Source: Omphiscola glabra
Taxonomy: Eukaryota > Mollusca > Gastropoda > Lymnaeidae
Assembly: GCA_964017045.1 (NCBI GenBank)
Contig: OZ024801.1
Coordinates: 30,910,049-30,974,048 of the forward strand
Length of the DNA: 64,000 nt
Direction: 5' to 3'
This document shows, piece after piece, positions 47,575 through 58,474 of the stretch. The position numbers and the translations under genes were made by a program. The notes under the pieces are model-generated. The model worked only from the letters and a program-made list of their open reading frames with translations, was not told the origin of the DNA and made no database searches. Numbering within the stretch: position 1 is the stretch's first letter; each line of letters opens with the position of its first letter.

Positions 47575-47707
47575 AATTTTACCTTATTAGGGAAAGGGGG
47601 GGGGTGTATTTTTGGCTTACTGCACAGTTTTTTTACCCGGAAAGGAGTGAGGGGATGGCACAAATCTTGGACCGTCCCGGGCGGAACTAACACTAGCTAC
47701 GCCATTG
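47575..47707. mobile_element. hAT MITE right-hand fragment
   Basis: The right terminus CTAGCTACGCCATTG and the preceding CGTCCCGGGCGG block match the CAGTGGCGTAGC MITE family. No left terminus was found, so the start is approximate. Confidence 0.5.
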
Positions 47708-48099
47708 CCAACAGCTGGAAGTCCTTAAAGTGAACAGTGTTATAAACCGTCTTATTTAAACCGATACGGCATGTCTATGGACACACAGAGTTTGGCATTG
47801 AATATATGCCTAAGTTAAATGTTTATTTTAAAGGTGACGTTTAATCCATAACTGGCGCACAAAAATTAAAGTTTGCACATCAAAAAAAAAGTTTTAAAAA
47901 ATAAATTATTGTATGTTTTGAGTTTCAAATATATTAACTTAAATCCCAAATGCGTCATTATGTGTCCATCCGCCCCTTCAACATCCCCCCACCCACGTAT
48001 TCCCTAAAAGCAATAAAAACCACCATACAGTTGGACACAGAAATATCTAAAAAACTATAATTAAATTACAGAGCAAGAAAAAGCAACAAAGTTTTCTTT

Positions 48100-48229
48100 A
48101 AATAAATAACATAAAATACACATATTTCGTCGTTTGCATGTACAGCAAACGAAATAATTGTATTTTTTTGCCAATTAGCAAAATCTCGGCCCGCCCCGGG
48201 GTGTGGCACAAGAACTAGCTACGCCACTG
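48100..48229. mobile_element. hAT MITE right-hand fragment
   Basis: Ends with GGCACAAGAACTAGCTACG followed by CCACTG, the right terminus of the CAGTGGCGTAGC family, preceded by CGGCCCGCCCCGGGG. The left boundary is not visible. Confidence 0.5.
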
Positions 48230-48513
48230 CTTTTAATCTGAGTCGTGAAAAATACTTAAGTATAAAGTTTACCAAAAAAAGTGGTCAAATAGAATGGGGA
48301 GGAATAACTCGGGAGACAAAAGTAATACCATGTATAAACAAGAGTAGATTCCCCTGAGGTGTTGGGCTAAAAATAAAACGTTGGAAAAACGAGGGCTACT
48401 TTTTTTATCGGATTTTCCCGCATATCAATACTTTTGTTATATTTCCTCATCTTTAGATCTCATAGGGCTTCATGGGCATATGCTGATTCCTTAAGGATTA
48501 CAGTGATTTCACC

Positions 48514-48700
48514 CAGCGGCGTAGCGAGTGTAGGTTTCGAGAGGGCGGCACAATGTTTTTGCAGCCCTATATTTATTATTATTATTTTCTAAATAAAGAA
48601 AAAATTAAGAAAAGAAAGGGGAGAAAAATCCACTGTATTTTGTCGACAATTGCCACCCAAGGCAGACAATCGCTCTTATTCCCGGATGGCGCCAATGAGT
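48514..48700. mobile_element. hAT MITE left-hand fragment
   Basis: Begins CAGCGGCGTAGCGAGTG and continues with GGGCGGCACAATG and CCACCCAAGGCAGAC, as in the CAGTGGCGTAGC family. The right terminus is missing. Confidence 0.5.
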
Positions 48701-49067
48701 ACACCGTTATCAGCACACTGATCTAATGAAGTAGCATGTATAAAGCTATTACATGTATATGGGTAAAGAGTTGGGAAATGTGTGAGGGGGTGGGATAGAA
48801 CTATAGAGGCACAAGGATAACCCAAACCGTGCACAGAGGGATGGGATAATACTGTATGATATTACAGGGGCCAAGTGGAAAAGTTAAACATGTAAGTGAT
48901 ATTCGTGAAAAAACCAGATAAAGATCTTCAAGACAACCATCGGATAAGGACCCTCAAGACCGTGATGTCCGACTCCTTCAGATACACTCAACGTATTGAC
49001 ACCAAGTTTCCTTCAGTTCCGCCTAGCTAACTAACTTGACGTGTAACCTGTTGTAAGCAAACTGCCA
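48701..49067. other. Unique non-coding DNA
   Basis: Nothing recognised before the 38-bp array begins. Confidence 0.5.
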
Positions 49068-49699
49068 TTGTGGGTCAACAAGGGAGATACAACACAAAGC
49101 AGTGGTTGTGGGTCAACAAGGGAGATACAACACAAAGCAGTGGTTGTGGGTCAACAAGGGAGATACAACACAAAGCGGTGGTTGTGGGTCAACAAGGGAG
49201 ATACAACACAAAGCAGTGGTTGTGGGTCAACAAGGGAGATACAACACAAAGCAGTTGTTGTGGGTCAACAAGGGAGATACGACACAAAGCAGTGGTTGTG
49301 GGTCAACAAGGGAGATACGACACAAAGCAGTGGTTGTGGGTCAACAAGGGAGATACAACACAAAGCAGTGGTTGTGGGTCAACAAGGGATATACAACACA
49401 AAGCAGTGGTTGTGGGTCAACAAGGGAGATACAACACAAAGCAGTGGTTGTGGGTCAACAAGGGAGATACGACACAAAGCAGTGGTTGTGGGTCAACAAG
49501 GGAGATACAACACCAAGCAGTGGTTTTGGGTCAACAAGGGAGATACGACCCAAAGCAGTGGTTGTGGGTCAACAAGGGAGTTACGACACAAAGCAGTGGT
49601 TGTGGGTCAACAAGGGAGATACAACACAAAGCAGTGGTTGTGGGTCAACAAGGGAGACAGCCATTGTGGGTGAACAAGGGAGATACGACGCGAAGCCCG
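49068..49699. repeat. 38-bp minisatellite, 16 copies
   Basis: The unit is GTGGGTCAACAAGGGAGATA followed by CAACACAAAGCAGTGGTT. All three plus frames are open for 200 or more codons because the unit has no stop in any frame. The apparent 272-residue protein is a repeat artefact. Confidence 0.95.
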
Positions 49700-50924
49700 T
49701 TAATTAGCTCCCTTTCTGGTCCAGTTATCTGCTCATACACTCTTAACGGGGCATTTTTCCACGTTTCCTTTATCCCCTCCCCTCTGTCTCTCTCCACCCT
49801 CTCCCTCCTCTCCTCCATCCCTCTTCTTCCCTCCCTCTCCCCTCTCAGATCTCTCTCCTCCCACTCTCTGTCCTCCCACTCTCTCTAAGACCTGCAACCA
49901 CACGATAGTGATGCGTAGTCCAAAAAAACAAGTGGAGATAAACTTGATATCCGTTAACAAGTCCCCCCCCCCCCTTTACAACCTAGAAGGTCACAAACAT
50001 GTCATCTACTCACGCCGGCCTCAACATCATGACAGTTCCATAGCATTAGACACGTGACATAGCATTAGACACGTGACATAGCATTAGACACGTGACATAG
50101 CATTAGACACGTGACATAGCATTAGACACGTGACATAGCATTAGACACGTGACATAGCATTAGACACGTGACATAGCATTAGACACGTGACATAGCATTA
50201 GACACGTGACATAGCATTAGAAACGTGACATAGCATCAGACACGTGACATAGCATCAGATACGTGACATAGCACCAGACACGTGACATAGCATTAGACAC
50301 GTGACACAAGTTTACATCGACAGCAATGAAACAGCCTGACAATAAAACCCAATGTTTACACTCATTGCTAAAGAGTTATATACAATAGTATTTACTAGAA
50401 CTGGGTGATTGCGACGCAGGTGCGTCTGTTCAATCAAAGCCTTCTTCCTCTCTCAAGATCCATTACCGTCGAACAACCCGACAATGAAACAAGTACTTGA
50501 CCTCATGTCTGAACACCAACTCTGAAATCTGAGTTATAGGTCGACCCAGTGGTTTTAATACAATTTTATTGTGGATTTTCCCGTAACACGACCACTGATC
50601 TTCAACTTTGTAGGTGGGCGAGACAAAAGAGGGAAAGATCTTCCTTTGGTGAAAGATCTTTAACTTGATGGCCGGTCGTTGGTGGCCGGGGTCAAAGAAT
50701 AAGGGGTGCCGGGAAGGAGCGCAGGATCTTATATTGTTTAATGCCCCCCCCACCCTTTTTACCACCCGATCGGTCGTTTTTTCTTCTTCCAATCATCCAT
50801 TATACTTAATCATCTAAACAGGTTACGTTATGCTGTATTAATCTAAGTCATGTGAGTTGACAATGGATTTATTGATGTTTATTAACGCTTCTAAGAACAA
50901 ATTAAATTATATCAAAATATAAAA
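49700..50924. other. Non-coding DNA around the E-box array
   Basis: A CT-rich tract lies at 49765-49890 and a C-run at 49963-49974. The minus frame 50463-50792 has a normal amino acid mixture but no domain I recognise and no splice sites that frame it well. Confidence 0.45.
50040..50306. repeat. 19-bp array of E-box motifs, 14 copies
   Basis: The unit is CATTAGACACGTGACATAG. Twelve of 14 units keep the palindrome CACGTG. Two are mutated to AACGTG and TACGTG. Confidence 0.95.
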
Positions 50925-51174
50925 TGAAGACCTTAGTGCTGAAAGCACTTAAGTCACATTTTTGTCAATATCAATCTAAACTGTGAGATTTTCTTACCCA
51001 GTTTAGCCAAGTGTACTGCAGAAATTTGAACACGTTAAAATGTGCATTAGGCCCTTAATTAAACAAGAGAAAAAATGAAAATAGTCACATTTTACAGACG
51101 AAAAGTATATTTGAACTTGATTATCTCAAAATGTGCATTTTGTGACTTAAGTACTTTTAGCACTAAGGTCTTCA
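50925..51174. mobile_element. 250-bp MITE with long inverted termini
   Basis: The left end TGAAGACCTTAGTGCT continues with AAAGCACTTAAGTCACA. The right end is its reverse complement with two mismatches over about 32 bases. The interior is AT-rich and non-coding. No clear target duplication is visible. Confidence 0.75.
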
Positions 51175-51550
51175 AATTCTCCTTGTAACAATTTTACAGT
51201 GGACCGATGTCACTCATGCTTTCACAAAACGAAATTCACGATAACTGCGCTAACCGAGATTCTTTTTTTAAAAATGGCATTTGGTGCGTAATATTTTTGT
51301 TTGTTTTTGTTTTATCGAAATGGTAGGTGGGATAAATCTGCAGCGTAAAAGCGGGTGGGGCGTTAGAATTATTAATATAGTTCAGGGTCGGCGGTGTATA
51401 AAGAAAAAAAGGGGGTTTGGGGGGGGGGGAAGAGGGATAGCACTAATTGGGATTCTTATAAAGTGCGTGATTTGAATGCATGTTTTGTCAAGTAACGTTA
51501 GCAGACGAGAAGTTATTACATTGCGACCCACATTGTTTTGGACGGTTATA

Positions 51551-52031
51551 TACCATATTTTATGGACTATAAGACGTCACGGACTATAAGACGTCACGGA
51601 CTATAAGACGTCACGGACTATAAGACGTCACGGACTATAAGACGTCACGGACTATAAGACGTCACGGACTATAAGACGTCACGGACTATATATAAGACGC
51701 TATGGACTATAAGACGCTATGAACTTTAAGACGCTATGGACTATAAGACGCTATGGACTATAAGACGCGATGGACTATAAGACGCTATGGACTATAAGAC
51801 GCTATGGACTATAAGACGCTATGGACTATAAGACGCTATGGACTATAAGACGCTATGGACTATAAGACGCTACGGATTATAAGACTCCACGGACTATAGA
51901 CACACCTTAATTTTTACCCCTTTTAAAAAACAAAAACACATTTATATTAATTTTGAGTATAAGACGCACCTGAATTTTGGGGGCAATTTTTCGAAGAAAC
52001 AGATGCGTCTTATAGTCCGTAAAATACGGTA
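51551..52031. mobile_element. MITE (TACCGTATTTTACGG ends) with an internal minisatellite
   Basis: The left end TACCATATTTTATGG, then ACTATAAGACG, is matched inverted by CGTCTTATAGTCCGTAAAAT followed by ACGGTA at the right. If the outer TA is the duplication, a Tc1/mariner-like origin fits, but this is uncertain. Between the ends, a 17-bp piece of the terminal repeat itself (GGACTATAAGACGTCAC and later GGACTATAAGACGCTAT) is repeated about 20 times (51563-51898). Confidence 0.75.
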
Positions 52032-52537
52032 GCTAGTGTGGATAGAGGTGGATATAGGTGGAAAGAGGCAAACGGAACAAAAATGGAAAGAAAACCGGTT
52101 ACAGTAAAAAAAAATGCAAAGGAAAAACTCACCTGCCCTCCACACATGACAGCGTCCTTTTGTTATTTACATGAAATTATGGACCGTTTAAAAATGTTCA
52201 GAAAATGTTTGAATGTCTTAGAATTAATGGTCATCCCTCTTGATCAGAAGGCAACATCGTCCTCAAAATGGGGGTCAGTTTGTGTTAAACGTTTCTTGAT
52301 TATCCCATGAATGCTGCTGGCAAATACGTCTCCGATTTCATTAGATCCATTTTTATTTACATCCGCGTGGCCAGTATGTGGATCTGGATAACATGGTTTA
52401 AAATCGCGCTTGTCATTGGTCAAGCTGGTCAGAGTCCTTATCGTCAACCGTTAGGTCAAGTGAAATTTAAAAAAAAAAAAAAAAAAAAAAATTATAATTC
52501 AGATCGCCAGAATCTAAAGTCAAGACTGCGATCACCT
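52032..52537. other. Unique DNA with a strong minus-strand splice donor
   Basis: GGGCAG|GTGAGTTTT on minus (exon side ends 52133) has the best donor consensus in the right half of the window. The minus-strand sequence upstream is unique and includes a 67-codon frame (52244-52447) of unknown nature. An A-run at 52470-52490 follows. Confidence 0.35.
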
Positions 52538-52723
52538 CAGTGGCGTAGCGAGCTTAACTCGCGCCCGGGGCACAATACCTTTTTAGCGCCCCCAATACCT
52601 TTTTAGCGCCCCCCCCCTATTCGAAAACCATACAATATTATAGTAAAATATACCATTTGGCACCCCATTGTGAGTAGTTCCCGGGGCATGATGCCCCCCT
52701 TGCCCCCCCTAACTACGCCACTG
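52538..52723. mobile_element. hAT MITE of the CAGTGGCGTAGC family
   Basis: A 186-bp element with termini CAGTGGCGTAGCGAG and CTAACTACGCCACTG and a perfect 8-bp duplication, GATCACCT (52530-52537, 52724-52731). The interior holds a short tandem duplication of ATACCTTTTTAGCGCCCCC. The duplication length places this family in hAT or a similar superfamily. Confidence 0.9.
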
Positions 52724-52971
52724 GATCACCTCTACATCTGTCCTGCTCTATACTCCCCCTTGCTCTCCAATCATCCTCCTAACATCCCCCCCCAAACCCA
52801 CACAATCAAAATTCCCATTCTTCTCCCCCATCTCAACTTGTCGCAGGTGTATAGACTCAAATGCACAAATAAGTCCTCTTGGTGTTCAATATAAACCAAC
52901 ACACGACCCCCCCCCCACCTCCAATATTCATGAAGGGCTATCTCACAATCTTACACTTTAATTTAGTAGAT

Positions 52972-53170
52972 CAGTGGTTCTCAACCTTCCTAACGCCGCG
53001 ACCTTTTAATACAGTTCCTCATGTTGTGGTGACCCCCAACCCTAAAATTATTTTCGTAGCTATAACTTCACTGATATGTCTGTTTCCGATGGTCTTACTC
53101 GACTCCTGTGTAAGGGTCGTTCGACCCCCCCCCCCCCAATCGGTCGCGACCCACAGTTAGAGAACCGCTA
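52972..53170 (+). mobile_element. SPIN-like non-autonomous hAT element
   Basis: A 199-bp copy starting CAGTGGTTCTCAACC and ending AGAGAACCGCTA. It has a perfect 8-bp duplication, TAGTAGAT (52964-52971 and 53171-53178). The block after CGTTCGACC has expanded into a C-tract. Non-coding. Confidence 0.93.
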
Positions 53171-53217
53171 TAGTAGATCATAAATGTGTACTGTCTGTGG
53201 TGGGTTTTCCTAAGAGG

Positions 53218-53300
53218 CTGGTGTGCTAATGAAATATTAACGTGGTGCACTAATGAAATATAAACGTGGTGCACTAATAAAATATATAAGTGGTGTGCAA
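53218..53300. repeat. 24-bp repeat, 3 copies
   Basis: The unit is GTGGTGCACTAATGAAATAT followed by AAAC. It begins 40 bases after a SPIN element. Confidence 0.8.
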
Positions 53301-53381
53301 AAAGACGCAGGGCACCAAACATAATTAGATTTGGCTTGTATGACTTTAACACCTAGAACTTAATTAAGATTTGGAGGACTA

Positions 53382-53494
53382 TAGGATGGGTGACGGGATT
53401 AAGGATAGGTGACGGGATTAAGGATAGGTGACGGGATTAAGGATAGGTGACGGGATTAAGGATAGGTGACGGGATTAAGGATATGTGACGGGAA
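53382..53494. repeat. 19-bp minisatellite, 6 copies
   Basis: The unit is GATAGGTGACGGGATTAAG, nearly identical, with edge variants ATGGGTGAC and ATATGTGAC. Confidence 0.93.
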
Positions 53495-53877
53495 TATTTC
53501 ATGTACGGTAAACCTTTTCCTACTTCTCTTTTTTTAAATATTTAAAAAAAAAAGTTTTTTAATTTGAAATTAGATCTCAAAATTGAGCAGTGATTATTAA
53601 GTTGGTCTTCCCAAATATGTTCGCCCCTGGTTCGGGAAGTCAGTCCCAACAATGTATGGCTAATCAATGTGCTGTATGTAGTACTCTCTCGGGCAACAGG
53701 TTGGCAATAACATACGGATCAGGTAACTATTGAGGGGGGCGGGGGGGGGGGCTATAAATAGAATGTGTCACCTGTGACATGACAGATAGGATCTTTTTTC
53801 TTTCTTTTTTGCATCAGTTTAAAGTGGGTGGGGGGGGGGGTTGGTGGTGAGGTGGAGGGGCGTTGTCTCCTCCAAAT

Positions 53878-54285
53878 AATGCACTACATTCTTACAGTGT
53901 GCTACATTCTTATAGTGTACTACATGCTTATATTGCACCGCATTCTGATATTGCACTATATTCTTTTTACTGAACTACATTCTGATATTGCACTATATTC
54001 TTTTTACTGAACTACATTCTGATATTGCACTATATTCTTTTTACTGAACTACATTCTGATATTGTACTATATTCTTTTTACTGAACTACATTCTGATATT
54101 CTACTACATTCTTATATTGCACTACATTCTGATATCGTATAACATTTTTATGTTATACTACATACTTATATTCGACCAGATTATTAACCTGTGCTTGATT
54201 CTTAAATTATATTACACTCTTTTATGCACTACATCCTCATGTGGCACTTCTGACATTATACTAGCACTACATTCTAGAAATTAAT
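53878..54285. repeat. Degenerate 18/37-bp AT-rich repeat
   Basis: Units ACTACATTCTGATATTGC and ACTATATTCTTTTTACTGA alternate four times in the centre. Single diverged ACTACATTCTTATA units lie on both sides. Confidence 0.88.
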
Positions 54286-54436
54286 TTTACCAGATATGGC
54301 CATATATTTTGCATTTTTCCAATAATATAAAATTGTACTATTAGTGGATAGAGTGTAACTTCACTTACACAAAATGTAGTCATTATAAACATTATCTCAT
54401 TTAAGATGTATGTTATATTGTAATATTACTGCACCA

Positions 54437-54460
54437 TATATATATATATATATATATATA
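54437..54460. repeat. TA microsatellite
   Basis: Alternating TA for about 24 bases. Similar short TA tracts occur near 3500-3610, 27375 and 28919. Confidence 0.9.
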
Positions 54461-54582
54461 GAAAATAAACACGCTACTATCTTTTACATGTTCATTATAT
54501 TCAACTACAACTGTGTTATATCTAGTTACACTGTTTTATTATTTTACTACATCCTAGTATATACATTGTTTTGATTTATTAA

Positions 54583-55286
54583 TGTGCTTTATCCTATCTA
54601 TATACATTCATTTATTTATGTACTATATCCTATATTACCCACTGTTTGATTTATTAATGTACTATATCCTATCTTGTGCACTGTTTGATTTATTAATGTA
54701 CTATATCCTATCTATACAAACTTATTTATTAATGTACTGTATCCTATCTATACAAACTTATTTATTAATGTACTATATCCTATCTATAAAAACTGATTTA
54801 TTAATGTACTATATCCTCATTATACAAGCAGATTTATTAATGTACTATATCCTATCTATACAAACTTATTTATTAAAGTACTATATCCTATCTATAAAAA
54901 CTGATTTATTAAAGTACTATATCCTATCTTTACAAACTGATTTATTAATGTACTATATCCTATCTATAAAAACTGATTTATTAATGTACTATATCCTATC
55001 TATAAAAACTAATTTATTAAAGTACTATATCCTATCTATACAAACTGATTTATTAATGCACTATATCCTATCTATACAAACTGATTTATTAATGTACTAT
55101 ATCCTATCTATAAAAACTAATTTATTAAAGTAATATATCCTATCTATACAAACTGATTTATTAAAGTACTATATCCTATCTATACAAACTGATTTATTAA
55201 TGTACTATATCCTATCTATACAAACTGATCCATTAATGTACTATATCCTATCTATACAAACTGATTTATTAATGTACTATATCCCA
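54583..55286. repeat. 36-bp AT-rich satellite, about 20 copies
   Basis: The unit is CCTATCTATACAAACTGATT followed by TATTAATGTACTATAT. Variants are TAAAAACTG and TTAAAGTAC. The 183-codon plus frame (repeat YYILSIQTDLLM) reflects a 36-bp period and is not a supported gene. Confidence 0.95.
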
Positions 55287-55500
55287 TTGATGCCAGCATT
55301 ATTTAAGCGTGCACTACGTCAAGTACGTCTGAGCAATAAATAAGGACAGACCGCGAACGTTACCACCCTTGTTCGTGTGAACTTTACAGTAGATAAATTT
55401 TTGAGACATTTTTGCGTGTGTGTCTGGAACGACGGTTCTCATCCACACAGCCAATGTTACCTACGTTTGGTGACAATCCAAATGGACTTTGTATTTAACT

Positions 55501-55546
55501 TATTCGAGACACTTATTCGAGACACTTATTCGAGGCTCTTATTCGG
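55501..55546. repeat. 15-bp repeat, 3 copies
   Basis: The unit is ATTCGAGACACTT with a final ATTCGAGGCTCTT. Confidence 0.8.
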
Positions 55547-56481
55547 TTCATATTTTTTCCCTTGTAAACGTTTTTACAATTCTATATTTTTCGGGTTTTT
55601 GTTCACTTTAGAATATCTCTTATTTCGCTTCGTCTGTGGGAAAAGACCAACACTAAGGACTGCGTGGCCCCAGGCAGCACCATCACCCCCCCCCCCCACA
55701 CACACACACCACCTCATTACGAGGTAACCAGAACTATTAGTTCCAAGAATGTGAGTTGATGACAGCAGTGTTGCCATGTAAAACTAGCACAGACAGCACT
55801 GTTATGTTATTTTTGGCTACAGTCAAACCGCCTCAGTTATTATTTGTTTGCTATGATTAGTAGCCCTTACATAACAGCAATTATTATTATTATTATATAA
55901 AAATTTCAACATTTTATTGCTAATGATAAAAAAATAGGAAAAAAATGGCGGTGGTTAGATTTCGTATCCGGAAATTTGTTTCAAAGAAATTTCGTCGACG
56001 GAAAATTGATCGACGGAAATTTGGTAGAAAATTTTTTTCAGTTCACATGTTAAAAATTTGTGACAAATTTCTTTTCGAATGCATTATTTTGTGTTACTAT
56101 ATAATAATAGAGTATAGCGCGTTTAAAAAAGAAATTTGACGAAGTAACTGTCACAAATTAAAACTGTCACTTCTAATCTAGTCTGTATGAAACTGCATTA
56201 AAAAGTAAGTCACTTACTCTTCTATGTTCATATCAACTATAGAGCTATATAGACTGTAGTGGGTTTCTTTGCCCTAAACCACATAACCGGAAGACGACCA
56301 GAAACCGAAGCTGACCACTGTCCATTCTGGTGATAGAGTTAATCCTGCAAAATCTGTCTATGCGCACATATAAAAAACACAGCTACAAACAGTGTGCATC
56401 TAGTACCCCGCCATTCGTTGAAATTGAAGAACAGCAACAAGTCGCCCCGTGTTGTCCGTGTGTGTAAGTACGCAGCTCTAC

Positions 56482-56613
56482 AGGGATGACTGTCTAACTA
56501 CACACTGGCAGTGATGACTTGTATAACTACACACTGGCATGAATGTCTTGTATAACTACACACTAGCAGAGATGACTTGTCTCACTACACACTGGCAGTG
56601 ATGACTTGTCTAG
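56482..56613. repeat. 29-bp repeat, 4.5 copies
   Basis: The unit is GATGACTTGTCTAACTACAC followed by ACTGGCAGT, with GTATAAC and GAATGTC variants. Confidence 0.9.
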
Positions 56614-56916
56614 CTTTCACCCCGGCGAACTCAACTCAAGTGTGACGCCTAACTTGATTGATAAGTTTCAGAATTGCGATCCCTGAATTCGAAGCCGCGC
56701 CCCAAGGACAGTATATGAAGGGGCGGAATTCTTGCTTTACCTGGCCAACCCCCCCCCCCTTTCTTTATATCGTGACACTTCTCCTCTGTCCCACTAACCT
56801 ATTATCACACGTATACTGTAATAAAAAAACACGCTGTATGTAAATGAAGAGTGACAATTTGAAACAACACATGTGAAGTGCTCCGTGCTTTATATACACA
56901 TGCACTCAGGGAGAGG

Positions 56917-56920
<4 letters not shown>

Positions 56921-56982
<62 letters not shown>
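56921..56982. repeat. GA microsatellite
   Basis: About 30 uninterrupted GA dinucleotides, preceded by GGGAGAGGGACA. Confidence 0.95.
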
Positions 56983-56985
<3 letters not shown>

Positions 56986-57613
56986 TATGATTGGGTTAGT
57001 ACAGTGGCGCACATAGAGCTACTTTTAAATGTATGAGTGATTTACAATTCTAACAAGCCACCTAAGTCTCGCGTAACAGATATTCGGATAAAATGGGAAC
57101 GTGTGCCTTTAACCGATAGAAATATCAATTAATGATCGTCAATTAGGGTTGTACCGGTAAATCGGAAAATAATCGGCGATCGACCTAATCGGCCACTTTG
57201 TTATTCGATGCGACCTTATTGTAAATTTAGGTTAAAGTCAATGCTATTATTGTTTATAATATGCTTATATTACTGGCATAACGGCGATGTCACGCTATAA
57301 TAACGCACGTTCCTCTTGAAAAAAAGTAACAGAAGGAGGATGTTCAAAAGCGCTCAAACAGACGGAGGCGGTTCAAAAGCGCACGAACAGTGGGTCAGGT
57401 AATCGCAGCAAAGCAAGAGTTCTCGGTGAGATGGCAAACTGAAAAACCAAAAAACCTGCCTAAGTCATAAAAACCTCAGCCACCGCTGACGGAAGACAAG
57501 CAGAGATATGTGCGTGACAATTATCTATGCAATGGGTGAAATTTTAACACACAACAATTTTGATCGCTCGCCTTTGACGCTTTGTCGGAAGAATCCTTGG
57601 ACTAGATGTAGCT

Positions 57614-57809
57614 CAGTGGTTCTCAACCTTCCTGATGCCGTGACCCTTTCATACATTTCCTTATGTTGTGGCGACCCCCAACCACAAAATTATACGTCAT
57701 AACTGTAGAGTATATGTGTTTTCCGATGGTCCTGGGCTATAAGGCGACACCCGTGAAAGGGTCTTTCGACCCCCAAAGGGGGTCGCGCTCCACGGGTTGA
57801 GAACCGCTG
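57614..57809 (+). mobile_element. SPIN-like non-autonomous hAT element
   Basis: A 196-bp copy starting CAGTGGTTCTCAACC and ending GGTTGAGAACCGCTG. The flanks ATGTAGCT and ATCTAGCA agree at 6 of 8 positions. The interior matches the other copies through GTTGTGGCGACCCCCAACC and CTTTCGACCCCCAAAGGG. Confidence 0.92.
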
Positions 57810-58200
57810 ATCTAGCAGTTGTTTGCTGGCTATACCGAGGATCCATATTTTCATTAAAGGGATGTTTTGTTATATTAAAATGTTGACTAGACTAATTCAG
57901 TCGGCAATGGACGGGAGAACAAAATAAGACCAAGCGAAAATCACAAGATAAAAATACATTTCTTTTAGAATTAAATATTAAGGCTACTTATTTATTTATT
58001 TTTTAAATGTGTGATTAGAGTTTTATTTCTTGTCTTTCAATGTCGCCAGTCGTTCAGGTTTTCTTTAGATATAAATGTCTACGCTATTGGGATTCCTCGA
58101 AGGAACCTCCATGCACGTTATTCACTGCATATATCACAAGGAAATATATTTTAAAACATCATAATAAAAAATCCAGTGGAAAAAGGGGGTTATGAAAGCA

Positions 58201-58351
58201 GACCTGTTTACTCTTACGATTTTGGCGTACAATGTACGATTTTGATGTGTATACATTAAATATACTGAGTGTTTTTTTACAATTAAGATAATGTATTGAA
58301 CGATTTTGTGATGATATTGTACGATTTTAAGAGTTTGAGGGTAAACAGGTC
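58201..58351. mobile_element. 151-bp MITE with 10-bp target duplication
   Basis: The termini GACCTGTTTACTCT and AGGGTAAACAGGTC form inverted repeats with one mismatch in 14. Both sides carry the identical 10-bp flank TATGAAAGCA (58191-58200 and 58352-58361). The AT-rich interior repeats ACGATTTT and GTACGATTTT. A 9-10 bp duplication is typical of Mutator-like transposons, but the family is not identified. Confidence 0.8.
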
Positions 58352-58474
58352 TATGAAAGCAGGAGTACTTTTAAGCTACACATTGTTATTACGATCTGCG
58401 GCAGGGGTGTGTGGTGGTGGGGGGGGGGGATAGGGGGTTGGTATAAGAAGATACATTTTTTCGGGTGTATAGCT

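Larger units (their letters stand above)
55547..57613. other. Mostly unique AT-rich DNA
   Basis: Includes near-palindromes of AAATTTCGTCGACGGAAA type at 55985-56025, the 29-bp repeat and the GA tract. CAATTAGGGTTGTACCGGTA at 57140 looks like old hAT debris. No gene recognised. Confidence 0.5.

Noticed and set aside
49068..49888. A 272-codon plus-strand frame and two 201-codon frames
   Set aside because: They translate a 38-bp tandem repeat that has no stop in any frame. All three frames give the same peptide words. No splice or initiation context supports a gene.
50463..50792. A 109-codon minus-strand frame with ordinary composition
   Set aside because: No recognised motif, no convincing splice sites and no start context. 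Kept only as a note.
54582..55133. A 183-codon hydrophobic, membrane-like plus-strand frame
   Set aside because: A 36-bp AT-rich satellite translated 12 residues at a time. The hydrophobicity comes from A/T-rich codons.
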